A stretch of 64,000 bases of DNA from JADGRB01 sp036267635 (GTDB lineage: Bacteria > Myxococcota_A > Polyangia > Fen-1088): assembly GCA_036267635.1 (NCBI GenBank), contig DATAVR010000109.1, positions 13,378 through 77,377 of the forward strand, in the 5' to 3' direction. The notes beneath the pieces were generated by a model. That model did no database searches. It was given only the letters and a program-made list of their open reading frames with translations, and was not told where the DNA came from. This document shows, piece after piece, positions 46,402 to 54,967 of this stretch (within the stretch, counting starts at the first letter, position 1; every line of letters starts with the position of its first letter). A program made the translations under genes and the position numbers.

Positions 46402-46702
46402 TGAACGCCCGTTGTCGCGATCTGTTTGCAGACTGAGCTTGACAAGCCCTGGCAACTCGCCAGCTTCGTCAAATGAAGACCCATCCGCCCCATACGGACA
46501 AAGGCGAGATCAGCCAGGAGAAATGGAAGACCCGTCCCTCGACCGAGACGACGTCGGACGAAGGGGAGAATGCTCGGCTGGCCCGCCAGCACCGCGCCGA
46601 AGAGAATGCCCCTGCGGCTTCCGGCGGAAAAGCGCCAGATCCGCTGTGCAAGCCCGGCGCTCGCGGTACGAATGACCGCGGCTGACCTCCCCATGGACGG
46701 TG
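46402..46702. other. Intergenic region with a possible 70-residue hydrophilic protein (46473-46685, +)
   Basis: A frame from ATG 46473 encodes a hydrophilic product (MKTHPPHTDKGEISQEKWK to GARGTNDRG). No ribosome site is obvious, and a reverse-strand frame covers the same DNA, so it is only a weak candidate. Apart from that, the region holds the 3' ends of the phosphoesterase-like gene and the response-regulator gene. Confidence 0.3.
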
Positions 46703-47125
46703 TCAACCTCGGTTTTGGAGCGAGCTTCGGTTGTCGGTCTGCGACGGGCTCGCGCTGATCTCGGGCGAGCCCATCAGGACGGCGGTGACGAGCTCTATGA
46801 GCTTGTCGGCAACGAAGGGCTTGGGCAAGAAAGCGTCGGCGCCGGCCTCGCGCGCGCGGCTCGGCCCCTCCTGCGATGCCGACATCATGATCACCGGTAT
46901 GGAACGCGTGGCCTCGTCGGCCCGCAAGCAGGAGAGGACGTGGCCTCCGTCGGTACCGCGGAGCGTCCAGTCCAGAACGATTATCGTCGGCTGGTAGCCG
47001 CGTGCCACGTCGACCGCCGCGAGCCCTTCAGTGCAGGCCTTCACTTCGTGCCCCGCAGCCCGCAGCACGATGGCGACGATGTCGACCAGATCAGTCTCGT
47101 CGTTAATCACCAGTACCTTTGCCAT
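46703..47125 (-). CDS. Single-domain response regulator
   Basis: ATG 47125 has a strong AAGGAGG ribosome site. The 140-residue protein is a receiver domain (MAKVLVINDETDLVDIVAIV, VLDWTLRGTDGG with Asp52 as phosphate acceptor, IMMSASQEGPSRAREAGADAFLPKPF), followed by a short tail without an output domain. It overlaps the upstream histidine kinase gene by 23 bp, so they form a pair. With no DNA-binding domain it probably signals by protein contact or phosphorelay. Confidence 0.92.
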   Translation of the reverse strand: MAKVLVINDETDLVDIVAIVLRAAGHEVKACTEGLAAVDVARGYQPTIIVLDWTLRGTDGGHVLSCLRADEATRSIPVIMMSASQEGPSRAREAGADAFLPKPFVADKLIELVTAVLMGSPEISASPSQTDNRSSLQNRG

Positions 47126-48281
47126 GTTCGCCTCCTCCTTCGAGAACCTGAGGAGCCGAGCGACCACCGGCAACCGGAACCGTGACCCAAAAATGACAAC
47201 CTCGCCCGTCCTTCGACTCAGCGCCTATCTGTCCCCCCTGTAAGCTGATGGCCTGACGGGCGATCGCCAAGCCCAGCCCCGTCCCCGGTTTCTCGGAGCT
47301 GCCGCGATGGTAGGGCTCGAAGATCTTCTCCAGATCATCGGCTGAGATTCCGCGACAATTGTCGCGCACGTGAATGACCGCCTGCCGTTCGCCGGCCTCG
47401 AGCGTGACCTCGACCCTCCCATGATCGGTGTACTTCACCGCGTTGTCCGCCAGGTTTTGGATCGCGGAGATCATCAACGTTGGATCCGCCCGTACGATGA
47501 TCTCGGGATCGTAGGACGACTCGAGCACGAGTCCCTTGCGGCGCGCCTCGGCGCGTGCAGCCGTCAATGCATCTTCCATGAAATCGGTTACCCGCAGCTC
47601 CCGGATCACGGGCTCCTCCTGGCCGGCCGCCAGCTTGCCGGCGAGAAGCGCCTGCTCGATGAGACGCTTCGTCCGGCCAAGGCCGCGATCGAGAAGATCG
47701 AGCACCCGGGAGGAGCTGGCCAAGAGCTTGGGATCTTTTCGCAGTTGTGAGGCGGCCAAGCTGGCGGTGGTGAGCGGGTTGCGGAGCTCGTGGGTGAGAA
47801 ACCCGAGATGCTCTGCCTCCTGCTGGTGTGTCTTGTAGTCCCGTGACTCGACGTAGCTTTTCACCGAGGTCGCGATCGCGGCGTCCATGAGATCCGCCAG
47901 CATGACGACGAGCAGCCCATCCGATGGATCGATGGCGATGCGCTGAGCCACCCGCCGCAGGGTCACGAACTCGTAGACCAATTGATCGATGTCGAATCCC
48001 AGGCGGACCCGGGTCAGGGCATGCTCTTTGGCCACGCGTTGCCAGGCGGCCGTGCCGCCGATCTCAGCGCTTTCAGAATTGCGCAGCGCTTCGGCCAGGT
48101 GCTTCAAATAGTCTCCGATGCTGTCGCGCAGCTCCGACGGGGTGACCACGTGTCCGGCCTTTTCAGCGTCTTCACCTACGCGCGCCAGCCATCCGGCGAC
48201 GATGTCCGCGTGGTGACGTTCGATGGCGGCGGCGAGGGTGAGCTTTCGCGCCTCATCCGTGGCTGGTTCCTGCGCTGTCAT
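47103..48281 (-). CDS. Soluble sensor histidine kinase
   Basis: The 392-residue protein has no membrane helix. An alpha-helical N-terminal region (about residues 15-150: AAIERHHADIVAGWLARVGEDAE and LGFDIDQLVYEFVTLRRVA) resembles RsbRD/RISK-type sensor domains. His164 lies in FLTHELRNPLTTASLAASQL, and an ATPase domain follows with DNCRGISADDLEKIFEPYHRG and GTGLGLAIARQAISLQGG. It probably senses an intracellular signal. The response regulator follows with a 23-bp overlap. Confidence 0.9.
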   Translation of the reverse strand: MTAQEPATDEARKLTLAAAIERHHADIVAGWLARVGEDAEKAGHVVTPSELRDSIGDYLKHLAEALRNSESAEIGGTAAWQRVAKEHALTRVRLGFDIDQLVYEFVTLRRVAQRIAIDPSDGLLVVMLADLMDAAIATSVKSYVESRDYKTHQQEAEHLGFLTHELRNPLTTASLAASQLRKDPKLLASSSRVLDLLDRGLGRTKRLIEQALLAGKLAAGQEEPVIRELRVTDFMEDALTAARAEARRKGLVLESSYDPEIIVRADPTLMISAIQNLADNAVKYTDHGRVEVTLEAGERQAVIHVRDNCRGISADDLEKIFEPYHRGSSEKPGTGLGLAIARQAISLQGGQIGAESKDGRGCHFWVTVPVAGGRSAPQVLEGGGEHGKGTGD

Positions 48282-48444
48282 GGAGAGCCTCCGAGGCGAT
48301 TCGACCCGACCTCAGTGAGATGTGCTCGGAAACAGGACATGAAAGTAAGTACCTCCCCGTAATTGTAGGGCGCTGACCGAGCGGCCTGGGACTTCCGAGA
48401 CGTTTGATTGCGTTTGGTGGATTGCGTCCCCATAGGTGTAGTTC

Positions 48445-49254
48445 ATGCGGGGGGCGTGGTGGAGCGGGCTGGCGGTGGTGGCGCTCGTCGGATGCTCGAG
48501 CGGAAGCCAGAGGAATCCGACCGACGCGTTCGCTTCCGGCGGGACGGCCGGCGGAACAGCGGGCCATCCCGGTGCGGGAGGCGGGAACGGCGGCGTCGGT
48601 GGAGCGCCGTCGGCTGCAACCGACACGAATCCCGCCAACCCGCACGTGACCAGCACGCCGCCGTCTTCGCCAAACGGACCGCCCGTGACAGCTCCGCCGG
48701 GAAGCGGCGGAGTGAGCGGCGCCGGTACAGGTGGCGGTCCTGCTCAGGGGAGCGGCGGAACAACGGGAGGCGCGAGCGGCGGAACAACGGGAGGCGCGAG
48801 CGGCGGTGCCTCGGGCGGCACCGGCGGAGGCGCGGCCGGCACGCTCGGATCGGGGGGTGTGTCGGGCGGCGGGATCACCGACGCGGGCACGCCGGTGGAC
48901 GCCAGCCCCGGTCGCGACGCCGCGGTGACCGGCTCGAACGGCGACATCCCGGCGACCTGGGCCACCGTCGATTGTGTCGGCGGACCCTGCGGCCCACCGG
49001 GCGTCTGCGTGAACCTCGACTTTCTGTTCGTGGCCTGCGCGATCTGCGGCGGCGAGGATCAGGTCTGTTGCCCTCCGTACGCCGCCAGCGATCCATGGCT
49101 CGGCACCTGCGGGGCGGGCCTGGTGTGCGCCCACAATCCGAACTTCCAGGCCAATCCACCGCTCGATCTGGTCCAGGACGTCTGCCAGGTCCCGAACTCG
49201 CCGCCTCCCTCCGACGGAGGCTTGAACCACGAACGCCTCCTCATCGCGCCTTAG
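48445..49254 (+). CDS. Lipoprotein with Gly/Thr-rich repeats and cysteine-rich C-terminal domain
   Basis: The 269-residue protein has lipobox ALVGC (Cys17), a Gly/Thr/Ser/Pro linker to about residue 170, including a duplicated 24-bp unit (GGTTGGAS twice near 48760-48810), and a C-terminal domain with eight cysteines or more (DCVGGPCGPPGVCVN, ACAICGGEDQVCCPP, GTCGAGLVC), likely disulfide-bonded. It looks like a small surface lipoprotein as found in Polyangia. No family recognised. Confidence 0.65.
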   Translation: MRGAWWSGLAVVALVGCSSGSQRNPTDAFASGGTAGGTAGHPGAGGGNGGVGGAPSAATDTNPANPHVTSTPPSSPNGPPVTAPPGSGGVSGAGTGGGPAQGSGGTTGGASGGTTGGASGGASGGTGGGAAGTLGSGGVSGGGITDAGTPVDASPGRDAAVTGSNGDIPATWATVDCVGGPCGPPGVCVNLDFLFVACAICGGEDQVCCPPYAASDPWLGTCGAGLVCAHNPNFQANPPLDLVQDVCQVPNSPPPSDGGLNHERLLIAP

Positions 49255-51423
49255 TCAGAGATTCGTTCCGATGTTGCCGATCGTGATGCTCGGTCCAAAG
49301 AGAAACGACCAGTGGCTGGCGGTGAGCATGGTCGTTCCCGATAGGTAGGTGTAGTCGCTGCGCAGCTCGTAGGCGATCCAGGCGTGCAGGTTGACCGCCG
49401 CCTGGGTCGGCTCGCCGCGGTTGCCGATGGGGATGCTCACCCCCACGCCGCCCAACACCGCCAGGGTCGGCGGAAAGTTGTAGTTCGGCGTCGAGGCCAG
49501 GCCGACGCCCATCGCTCCGAGCTCGAGGCCGATCAACCCCTCATGACCCTCCGGATCGAGCCAGGTCAGGCGCGACAGCACGCCGAAGTTCAGGGTCAGG
49601 ACGCCGCTCGGTGCGGTGATGTGAAACAGCCCGGTGGGGATGGCGGCGGTGGCGTAAAAGCGAAGATGGCCCTCGCCCACCACGAGCGTCCATTGCACGG
49701 CGGGGAGCGAGGTCCGCGTTTCGCTCGCGCCGACGTAGCGCGCGTCGTCCGCCACGTGCGCGATCCGCACCGTGACGCGATCGAACTGCGCCTTGACGCC
49801 GCGAATCCAGAAAATGCGGGCCTCCGGGCCGGGGCGCAGGACCATGCGCTCGCTGACGTGGGCATCCGAGCGCGGGCTGTCGTCGACCTTGGTCACGTCG
49901 ATCTCGACCGTCAGGTCCTGCGTGCCGTCCTGGGGCGCGAAACGTTCGCGGTGGATGACCACCCGACAGCCGTCGCGGCGGGCGAAGGGGATCGAGGTCC
50001 GTTTCCCCGGCACGATCCGTTGCGGGCTGCCCCGCTCGTCCGTGCAGATCAGCTCCACCAGGGGCGTCGGCCCGAGCGCCGACGGGCCGATGGGTGCCGG
50101 GATGCTGACCTCGCGAATGGGTCGCTGAAGCGATTCACTCACGACGGCGAGATTCGTCGCCGCGAACGGTGAGGGCAGGCCGTCGACGCGATACCCGAAG
50201 CGAAGCGCCACGAAGCCACCGACCCCCTCCTCGCCGCGGATGCGCGGGCCGCCGGCGTCGGTGGTGACGCGGTAGGCGCCCTCCTCGGCCAGCGGGACCA
50301 GATGCGCCTGGTTTCCGACGGGCGCCACGTGGACCTCGGCGTCTCGGTTGGTGGGAAGAAAATCGATCGGTCCGTGGCCGGGGATCTCCAGCGTCGCCCG
50401 GGGCAGCGGCGCGGCACGGGTTGCGGCGTGCGCGACCGCGATGACCGACCCATCGGCCTCTGGCCGGCTCGCCGTCAAGGTGAGGGTCGCGTCCTCGAGG
50501 TCGCCGACCGAGAGCAGGACGAGCAGCGAATTGTTCTCCTTGGCCGTCCGGACCACCGTCGCCGGCTCCCCGTTGGCCGTCCAGCGCAACTCGCCGGCGT
50601 CGCCGCCGCAACGTCCGCCCAGCCTCACGAGCACGTCGGTGGCTTCGGCCCGACGGAGCGGCGCCCCCGAGAGGATCTCGGCTGGGCAGTGGAGCACGGC
50701 GATGGTTTGGGTGACCGTGCTGTCGGCGCCATCGCTGCCGAGAACGAAGTAGTGCGGCGCGAGATGGACGTGCACGGTGAGCCCGGTGACCGCCGCGGAG
50801 ATCGCGCGGATCTGGACGACGCCCGCCTCGATCTCGCAACGCGCCTGCGCGCAGTCGACCGCGGCGACGGCCTCGGGATGGGCGAGCGGGAGGCGGCCGA
50901 AGCCGCCGCTCAGATCGACGGCGGTCGTCGCAGCGGGGAAGACGCGATCCACCACGACGCGCGCCGGGCGCAACGGCGCAAAGCCCGACAGCTGCTCGGC
51001 GGCCGCGGCGGCGCCCGTCCCGGACGCGGGCGGCGGCGCCCAGGCGAAGCGGACGTCCGGCGGCAGCGTGCGGGGAATCGAGAAGGTACAGCGCTGGTGT
51101 TTTCCGGCGGCAGCGGGATCGAGGCAGACGTCTGCTCCACTGACGTGCGCTCCACTGACATGCGTGCCCTCCCAGCGCAGCCGCGATCCCAGCAGGCGAT
51201 CCCCTTCGAGCTCGAGTCGTCCCTGGTCGGGATACAGCACCACGCTGCCCGGATCGATCTCGGTCGACGCGTGCGGCGTCTCGGCAATCGCGGTGCGCGC
51301 CAGGGCGGCGACGAACAGCAATGAAGCCACGAGGTGGAGCGATGGCCACCGTCGTTCGAGCACGCGACCGAGTCTAGCATCCGCGCTCGAAGGCGCCTGG
51401 GGCGAGCTCGCCAGCCCCATCAT
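49255..51423 (-). CDS. Large secreted protein of unknown function
   Basis: The frame encodes up to 722 residues; GTG 51363 is an alternative start that gives a better signal peptide (WPSLHLVASLLFVAALARTAIA). The rest is beta-rich with no transmembrane helix. The last 150 residues have alternating aromatic/hydrophobic strands (QWTLVVGEGHLRFYATAAIP and HWSFLFGPSITIGNIGTNL), like an outer-membrane barrel or a beta-sandwich. A short GTHVSGAHVSGADV repeat occurs near residue 90. No family recognised. Confidence 0.6.
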   Translation of the reverse strand: MMGLASSPQAPSSADARLGRVLERRWPSLHLVASLLFVAALARTAIAETPHASTEIDPGSVVLYPDQGRLELEGDRLLGSRLRWEGTHVSGAHVSGADVCLDPAAAGKHQRCTFSIPRTLPPDVRFAWAPPPASGTGAAAAAEQLSGFAPLRPARVVVDRVFPAATTAVDLSGGFGRLPLAHPEAVAAVDCAQARCEIEAGVVQIRAISAAVTGLTVHVHLAPHYFVLGSDGADSTVTQTIAVLHCPAEILSGAPLRRAEATDVLVRLGGRCGGDAGELRWTANGEPATVVRTAKENNSLLVLLSVGDLEDATLTLTASRPEADGSVIAVAHAATRAAPLPRATLEIPGHGPIDFLPTNRDAEVHVAPVGNQAHLVPLAEEGAYRVTTDAGGPRIRGEEGVGGFVALRFGYRVDGLPSPFAATNLAVVSESLQRPIREVSIPAPIGPSALGPTPLVELICTDERGSPQRIVPGKRTSIPFARRDGCRVVIHRERFAPQDGTQDLTVEIDVTKVDDSPRSDAHVSERMVLRPGPEARIFWIRGVKAQFDRVTVRIAHVADDARYVGASETRTSLPAVQWTLVVGEGHLRFYATAAIPTGLFHITAPSGVLTLNFGVLSRLTWLDPEGHEGLIGLELGAMGVGLASTPNYNFPPTLAVLGGVGVSIPIGNRGEPTQAAVNLHAWIAYELRSDYTYLSGTTMLTASHWSFLFGPSITIGNIGTNL

Positions 51424-51519
51424 CCAAGACAGAGGAGCGGACCTCGCGGACCGACAGTGGGGCAGCGCATTCTCGCTTGCCAGCCCGCCAGACCGTCCTT
51501 AACGGATACGACGTCGGCG

Positions 51520-51848
51520 ATGGGCGGCTCGGGAGGTCGTTTCAAGGAGTGGGCCCCGTTCGGGATCGTCGTGAAAGGTGACTTCCGACTGCTGTGGATC
51601 GGCGAGGCGATCTCGCAGGTCGGCGACAGCCTCAACCGCGTCGCGTTGCTCTGGTTCGTGTACCAGACCACATGGCGGCGGTCACCGCGGGAATGTCGAT
51701 ATTCGGATGGGCCGCGGAGCACCTGAGCAATAATTTCACGATGGTCGGCATCGGCAGCATTCTGCTCATCAGTGCCGCCGGGGTCGCGATGGTCAGGCGG
51801 GCGGAGACCACGCGCCGGCTGGTCGAGAACTTGGCCCGTCAACCATGA
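51520..51848 (+). pseudogene. MFS transporter remnant (N- and C-terminal ends joined by deletion)
   Basis: From ATG 51520, residues 15-50 read VVKGDFRLLWIGEAISQVGDSLNRVALLWF, the first helix region of an MFS drug/metabolite transporter. Right after YQTT the frame becomes nonsense, while an overlapping frame from 51672 reads MAAVTAGMSIFGWAAEHLSNNFTMVGIGSILLISAAGVAMVRR, the last helices of the same family. About 300 codons are missing between and the two parts are out of frame. It ends on top of the ligase ATG (ATGA), so the remnant may act as leader for that gene. Confidence 0.72.
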
Positions 51849-52822
51849 GCAAGGCGCGCCGCTCGCCGTCGGCTCCGCCGGCCTATGACCCGCAACTGAC
51901 CTTGCTGGTCAAAGAAGCGCCCCCAGGTGACGGCTGGCTCCATGAGGTCAAGCTGGACGGCTTCCGCATCGGGTGCGCCGTGAGAGACGGACGGGCGACG
52001 TTGCTCTCGCGGCGCGGAAAGAATTGGACCAACCAGTTTCCGGCGGTCGCCGCTGCGGCCGCTCGCCTGCGGGCGCGCGAGGCCCTCCTCGACGGTGAGG
52101 TAGCCGCGTTCCTGCCGGATGGACGGACGTCGCTGCAGGCGATGCATGACGGCGCGAAGATCGCCTACTTCGTCTTCGATCTGCTTCATCTCGACGGCGA
52201 AGACCTGACCGCACGCCCGATCGAGGAACGAAAGAGTCAGCTGAGAGTCCTGCTCGGGCGCCGGCCGCCGGCGCCGCTCCGCTACGTCGAGCACCTGGTG
52301 GGCGACGGCGGCAAGTTCTTCGCTCAAGCGTGTCGCCATGGCCTCGAAGGGATCATTTCGAAGGCGGCGGGCTCCGTCTATCGGTCAGGCGCTCGCAATG
52401 CGACCTGGCAGAAGGTGAAGTGCGTCCTCCGACAGGAGTTCGTCGTCGGTGGCTACGAGCGCTCGACCCTCGGAGGTCTGGGCGCGCTCTGGCTCGGTTA
52501 CTACGACGCCGAGGGCCGGTTGCTCTTCGCTGGAAAGACAGGCACCGGATTCCAGCGCGACGCTCGTCGCCTGCTGGAGGCGTTCCAGCGAGTCGAGCGG
52601 GCGACGGCTCCGTTCGTCGGGGCGCTGCCGAAGGGGGCCAAGCTGCGGGACGCAATCTGGCTGGAGCCGCGGCTCGTCTGCGAGGTCGCCTTCATGGAAT
52701 GGACTCATCACGGCCACGTTCGTCACGCCTCGTATCAAGGTATCCGCCCGGATAAGAGCCCGGTGGAAGTCGTCCGCGAAATCCCGGGAAAGCTCCCCGT
52801 GTTGCCCAAGCATCTTCGCTAG
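51845..52822 (+). CDS. LigD-type ATP-dependent DNA ligase (ligase domain only)
   Basis: The 325-residue protein has the nucleotidyl-transferase motifs: EVKLDGFR with Lys36 as the adenylation site (motif I), DGEVAAF (motif III), FDLLHLDGEDL, GLEGIISKAAGSVYRSG (motif IV) and WQKVKC (motif V), followed by an OB-fold. This is the ligase part of NHEJ DNA ligase D, without polymerase or phosphoesterase domains. It should seal nicks or double-strand breaks using ATP. No Ku gene is seen in the window, so it may act alone or with a Ku encoded elsewhere. The start overlaps the MFS remnant's stop. Confidence 0.88.
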   Translation: MSKARRSPSAPPAYDPQLTLLVKEAPPGDGWLHEVKLDGFRIGCAVRDGRATLLSRRGKNWTNQFPAVAAAAARLRAREALLDGEVAAFLPDGRTSLQAMHDGAKIAYFVFDLLHLDGEDLTARPIEERKSQLRVLLGRRPPAPLRYVEHLVGDGGKFFAQACRHGLEGIISKAAGSVYRSGARNATWQKVKCVLRQEFVVGGYERSTLGGLGALWLGYYDAEGRLLFAGKTGTGFQRDARRLLEAFQRVERATAPFVGALPKGAKLRDAIWLEPRLVCEVAFMEWTHHGHVRHASYQGIRPDKSPVEVVREIPGKLPVLPKHLR

Positions 52823-53236
52823 CGCGCGCGAGCGTCGCCAGGCTTTCAGGGACTTCTCTGGGGACTTCTTTTAAGGGACGCTGGTCTTTCCGGTGTTCTG
52901 GTCGTGAGTTCCGGCGCGCTTTTGGGCTCGGGCCATGTCCCGGAGCGCTTGCTCGGCGGCGCGAGCCCAGACGTGTTCTCCAACCCTGGACCACCCTCCT
53001 CCACCCTGCACCGTGGTCGTCGATTCACCGTCTCGGTCGCGCGTGTCGCGATCCTCGTTCATGGCGCCCAGAAATTATGAGCGCCCTTCGTCGGTGACAG
53101 TCCGTGTTCGAACGAATCGCTCCACTTTTCAGAAGAGCCCGTAGGGGGCACGAACGCACATCGAGAGCCTGTGTCGGTGACGCAACTGCTCACCAACTTC
53201 GTGGATCAGCGGTCTCGAGAGGCGCTTCGGGAGGCG
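52823..53236. other. Intergenic region of about 410 bp, possible small leftward gene at 52871-53062
   Basis: A leftward frame from ATG 53062 encodes 63 hydrophilic residues (MNEDRDTRDRDGESTTTVQG to GKTSVP) with a good share of charged residues, but no clear ribosome site. I see no other gene, RNA or strong repeat here. The region separates the convergent ligase and CheB genes. Confidence 0.35.
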
Positions 53237-54316
53237 CTAGCTTCGTGGGTCGGAGCGCGGCGCGATGGAAGCCGCATCGAGCGGCGTGAGCATCTCGCCG
53301 GTCAGCAAGAGTCTGCGAATGACCGCGGCTTGGTCCGACTGCGTCTCCTGCTTCTCTAGGAAGCGCAGCTTCGTGTCCCCGATCGTGCTCTTCGCGAGCT
53401 GGCCAGCCAAGGTGGCGCTCTCTTCCAGGGCGCGGACCGATGCCCAGAGAGCGCGCTCGACCTCCTCGGCCTGCTCGGCCGCCACGCTCTCCAGCGAAAA
53501 CGAATGCCCGACGTGGCAGCGGAAGGACCGGAAGCCCCCCAGCGTAACCTCGGTGAGCTTGCCCTGGCAGACTGGACAGACGATATCGGCGGGGAGGCCA
53601 AGCTTCTCTCCCTCGAGCTTTGGAATTTCCGGCGAAAGAGCCGACGGGATGGCCGCGGCCGGTTCCGAGACAAACCGCCGGATCAGATCGGGTAGAGCCG
53701 TCAGGCTGGCGACCTCGTCGACCGCCACATGAGCGATTGCACTCTGCGGCATGTCAGGCACGGCCGCTTCCTTCGGATCTTGTACGAGCGCTACGCCCCC
53801 CCGCGCCTTGATCGAGAGCAGCCCGGCGGTGCCGCAGTCGAGGTTGCCGGTCAGGACGACCCCGACCACCCGCGAGCCGTAGGCGATCGAAGCGGTCCGA
53901 AACAGAGCGTCCACCGACGGCCGAAAGCCGTTTTCTTTGGGACCTCGGAGGACCTGCACGTATCCGGGACGGAGCATCAGGTGGGTGTCTGGCGGTGCCA
54001 CGTAGATCCGGCCGGGAACGATTGCCTCCCCATGAATTGCATGTCGTGCCGGCAACTTGCCGCGGCTGGCGAGAATCTCCGGAAAGGAGCTTTTGAATCC
54101 CGCCCGCAGATGGACGACCACGAAGACAGCCGCGGCCAGGTCGGCCGGCAGCTCCGCCACCAAGGCGGATACGGCGGCTATTCCCCCTTCGGAGGCACCG
54201 ATCACCACGAGGTCGTGGCCTTGCACCACGAGGTCGTGGCCTTGGTGCGGCGTATCTGTTCGTGATCTGAGCATGTCTTTCAGTGATCGGAGCGGGCTCG
54301 TTGGCATGGTAGTCAC
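53237..54316 (-). CDS. CheB-like methylesterase with zinc-ribbon-like C-terminal region
   Basis: The 359-residue protein has CheB motifs: GASEGGIAAV (Ser42), VVVHLRAG (His69), VVLTGNLDCGTAG (Asp160) and GGVALVQDPKEAAVPDMPQ. The C-terminal half adds CPVCQGKLTEVTLGGFRSFRCHVGHS, a probable zinc ribbon or C-x2-C...C-x2-H metal site. There is no receiver domain. Near the N-terminus the heptapeptide QGHDLVV is duplicated by two exact copies of a 21-bp unit (54203-54244). It should demethylate or deamidate proteins. The gene stands alone on the minus strand. Confidence 0.85.
   Translation of the reverse strand: MTTMPTSPLRSLKDMLRSRTDTPHQGHDLVVQGHDLVVIGASEGGIAAVSALVAELPADLAAAVFVVVHLRAGFKSSFPEILASRGKLPARHAIHGEAIVPGRIYVAPPDTHLMLRPGYVQVLRGPKENGFRPSVDALFRTASIAYGSRVVGVVLTGNLDCGTAGLLSIKARGGVALVQDPKEAAVPDMPQSAIAHVAVDEVASLTALPDLIRRFVSEPAAAIPSALSPEIPKLEGEKLGLPADIVCPVCQGKLTEVTLGGFRSFRCHVGHSFSLESVAAEQAEEVERALWASVRALEESATLAGQLAKSTIGDTKLRFLEKQETQSDQAAVIRRLLLTGEMLTPLDAASIAPRSDPRS
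54203..54244. repeat. Two direct copies of a 21-bp unit in the CheB gene
   Basis: The two exact 21-bp copies 54203-54223 and 54224-54244 give a duplicated QGHDLVV in front of the CheB catalytic domain. Because the units are identical, the duplication is recent or maintained and could change by slippage without shifting the frame. Confidence 0.8.
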
Positions 54317-54441
54317 GCGCCCTCTCCACCGGGAGGCCTCGGCTTTCCAAGCAGGCGCAATGGCGCCTACCTCGAGCGCAAATGCCTAGGGGCTGGCCAT
54401 GATGATGGGACGTCTCACATTCAGTGCTGGGAGGACTCGAC

Positions 54442-54927
54442 ATGGTGTTCATTCTTGCAATGGCGACAGAACCTCAGGACGCCGTCGTGAACCGAGCTGC
54501 GGTCGAGGCGCGCGAAGGCGCACCTGCCGCACAGCGCGCGTCTTCGTTCGCCGGATGGCGCGTGGTCGCGCAATCGGGCGCGGGCACCGGGGCGAGCGGC
54601 TCCGGAACCTCTGGTGGAGGGATGGGACCGGCGACCGGAGGCGCCTCCAACAGCCCGAGCAGCGGAGCTCAGGGAACCAGCGGAACGGAAAATGGATCGA
54701 CGGGGACGAATGGTTCCCCGAGTGGCACGAATGGCATGAACGGCACGAGTGGGTCCTCTGGAGCTGACACCAGCGCGCCCGGCAGCTCAGGGATGACGAA
54801 TCCCCCGAGCGGCTCGTCTGGTTCGACCGCGCCGGCGCCCGGCTCGACGCCGAGCACCCCCGATCAACCGAGCGGCGGGACGCCGTCCACGACTTCGCCG
54901 GGGAGCAGCGCGGGCACAACGCGATAG
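54442..54927 (+). CDS. Ser/Gly/Thr/Pro-rich low-complexity protein
   Basis: ATG 54442 follows GGGAGGACTCGAC. The 161-residue product starts with MVFILAMATEPQDAVVNRAAVEARE, which is not a clear signal peptide, and from residue 44 on consists of Gly/Ser/Thr/Asn/Pro runs. It looks disordered. The function is unknown; it could be a linker-rich surface or secreted component. Shadow coding is not excluded. Confidence 0.45.
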   Translation: MVFILAMATEPQDAVVNRAAVEAREGAPAAQRASSFAGWRVVAQSGAGTGASGSGTSGGGMGPATGGASNSPSSGAQGTSGTENGSTGTNGSPSGTNGMNGTSGSSGADTSAPGSSGMTNPPSGSSGSTAPAPGSTPSTPDQPSGGTPSTTSPGSSAGTTR

Positions 54928-54967
54928 CCGAGCCCGCGGCAAAGCGGTGGAGCGGGCCACCCCGTGG

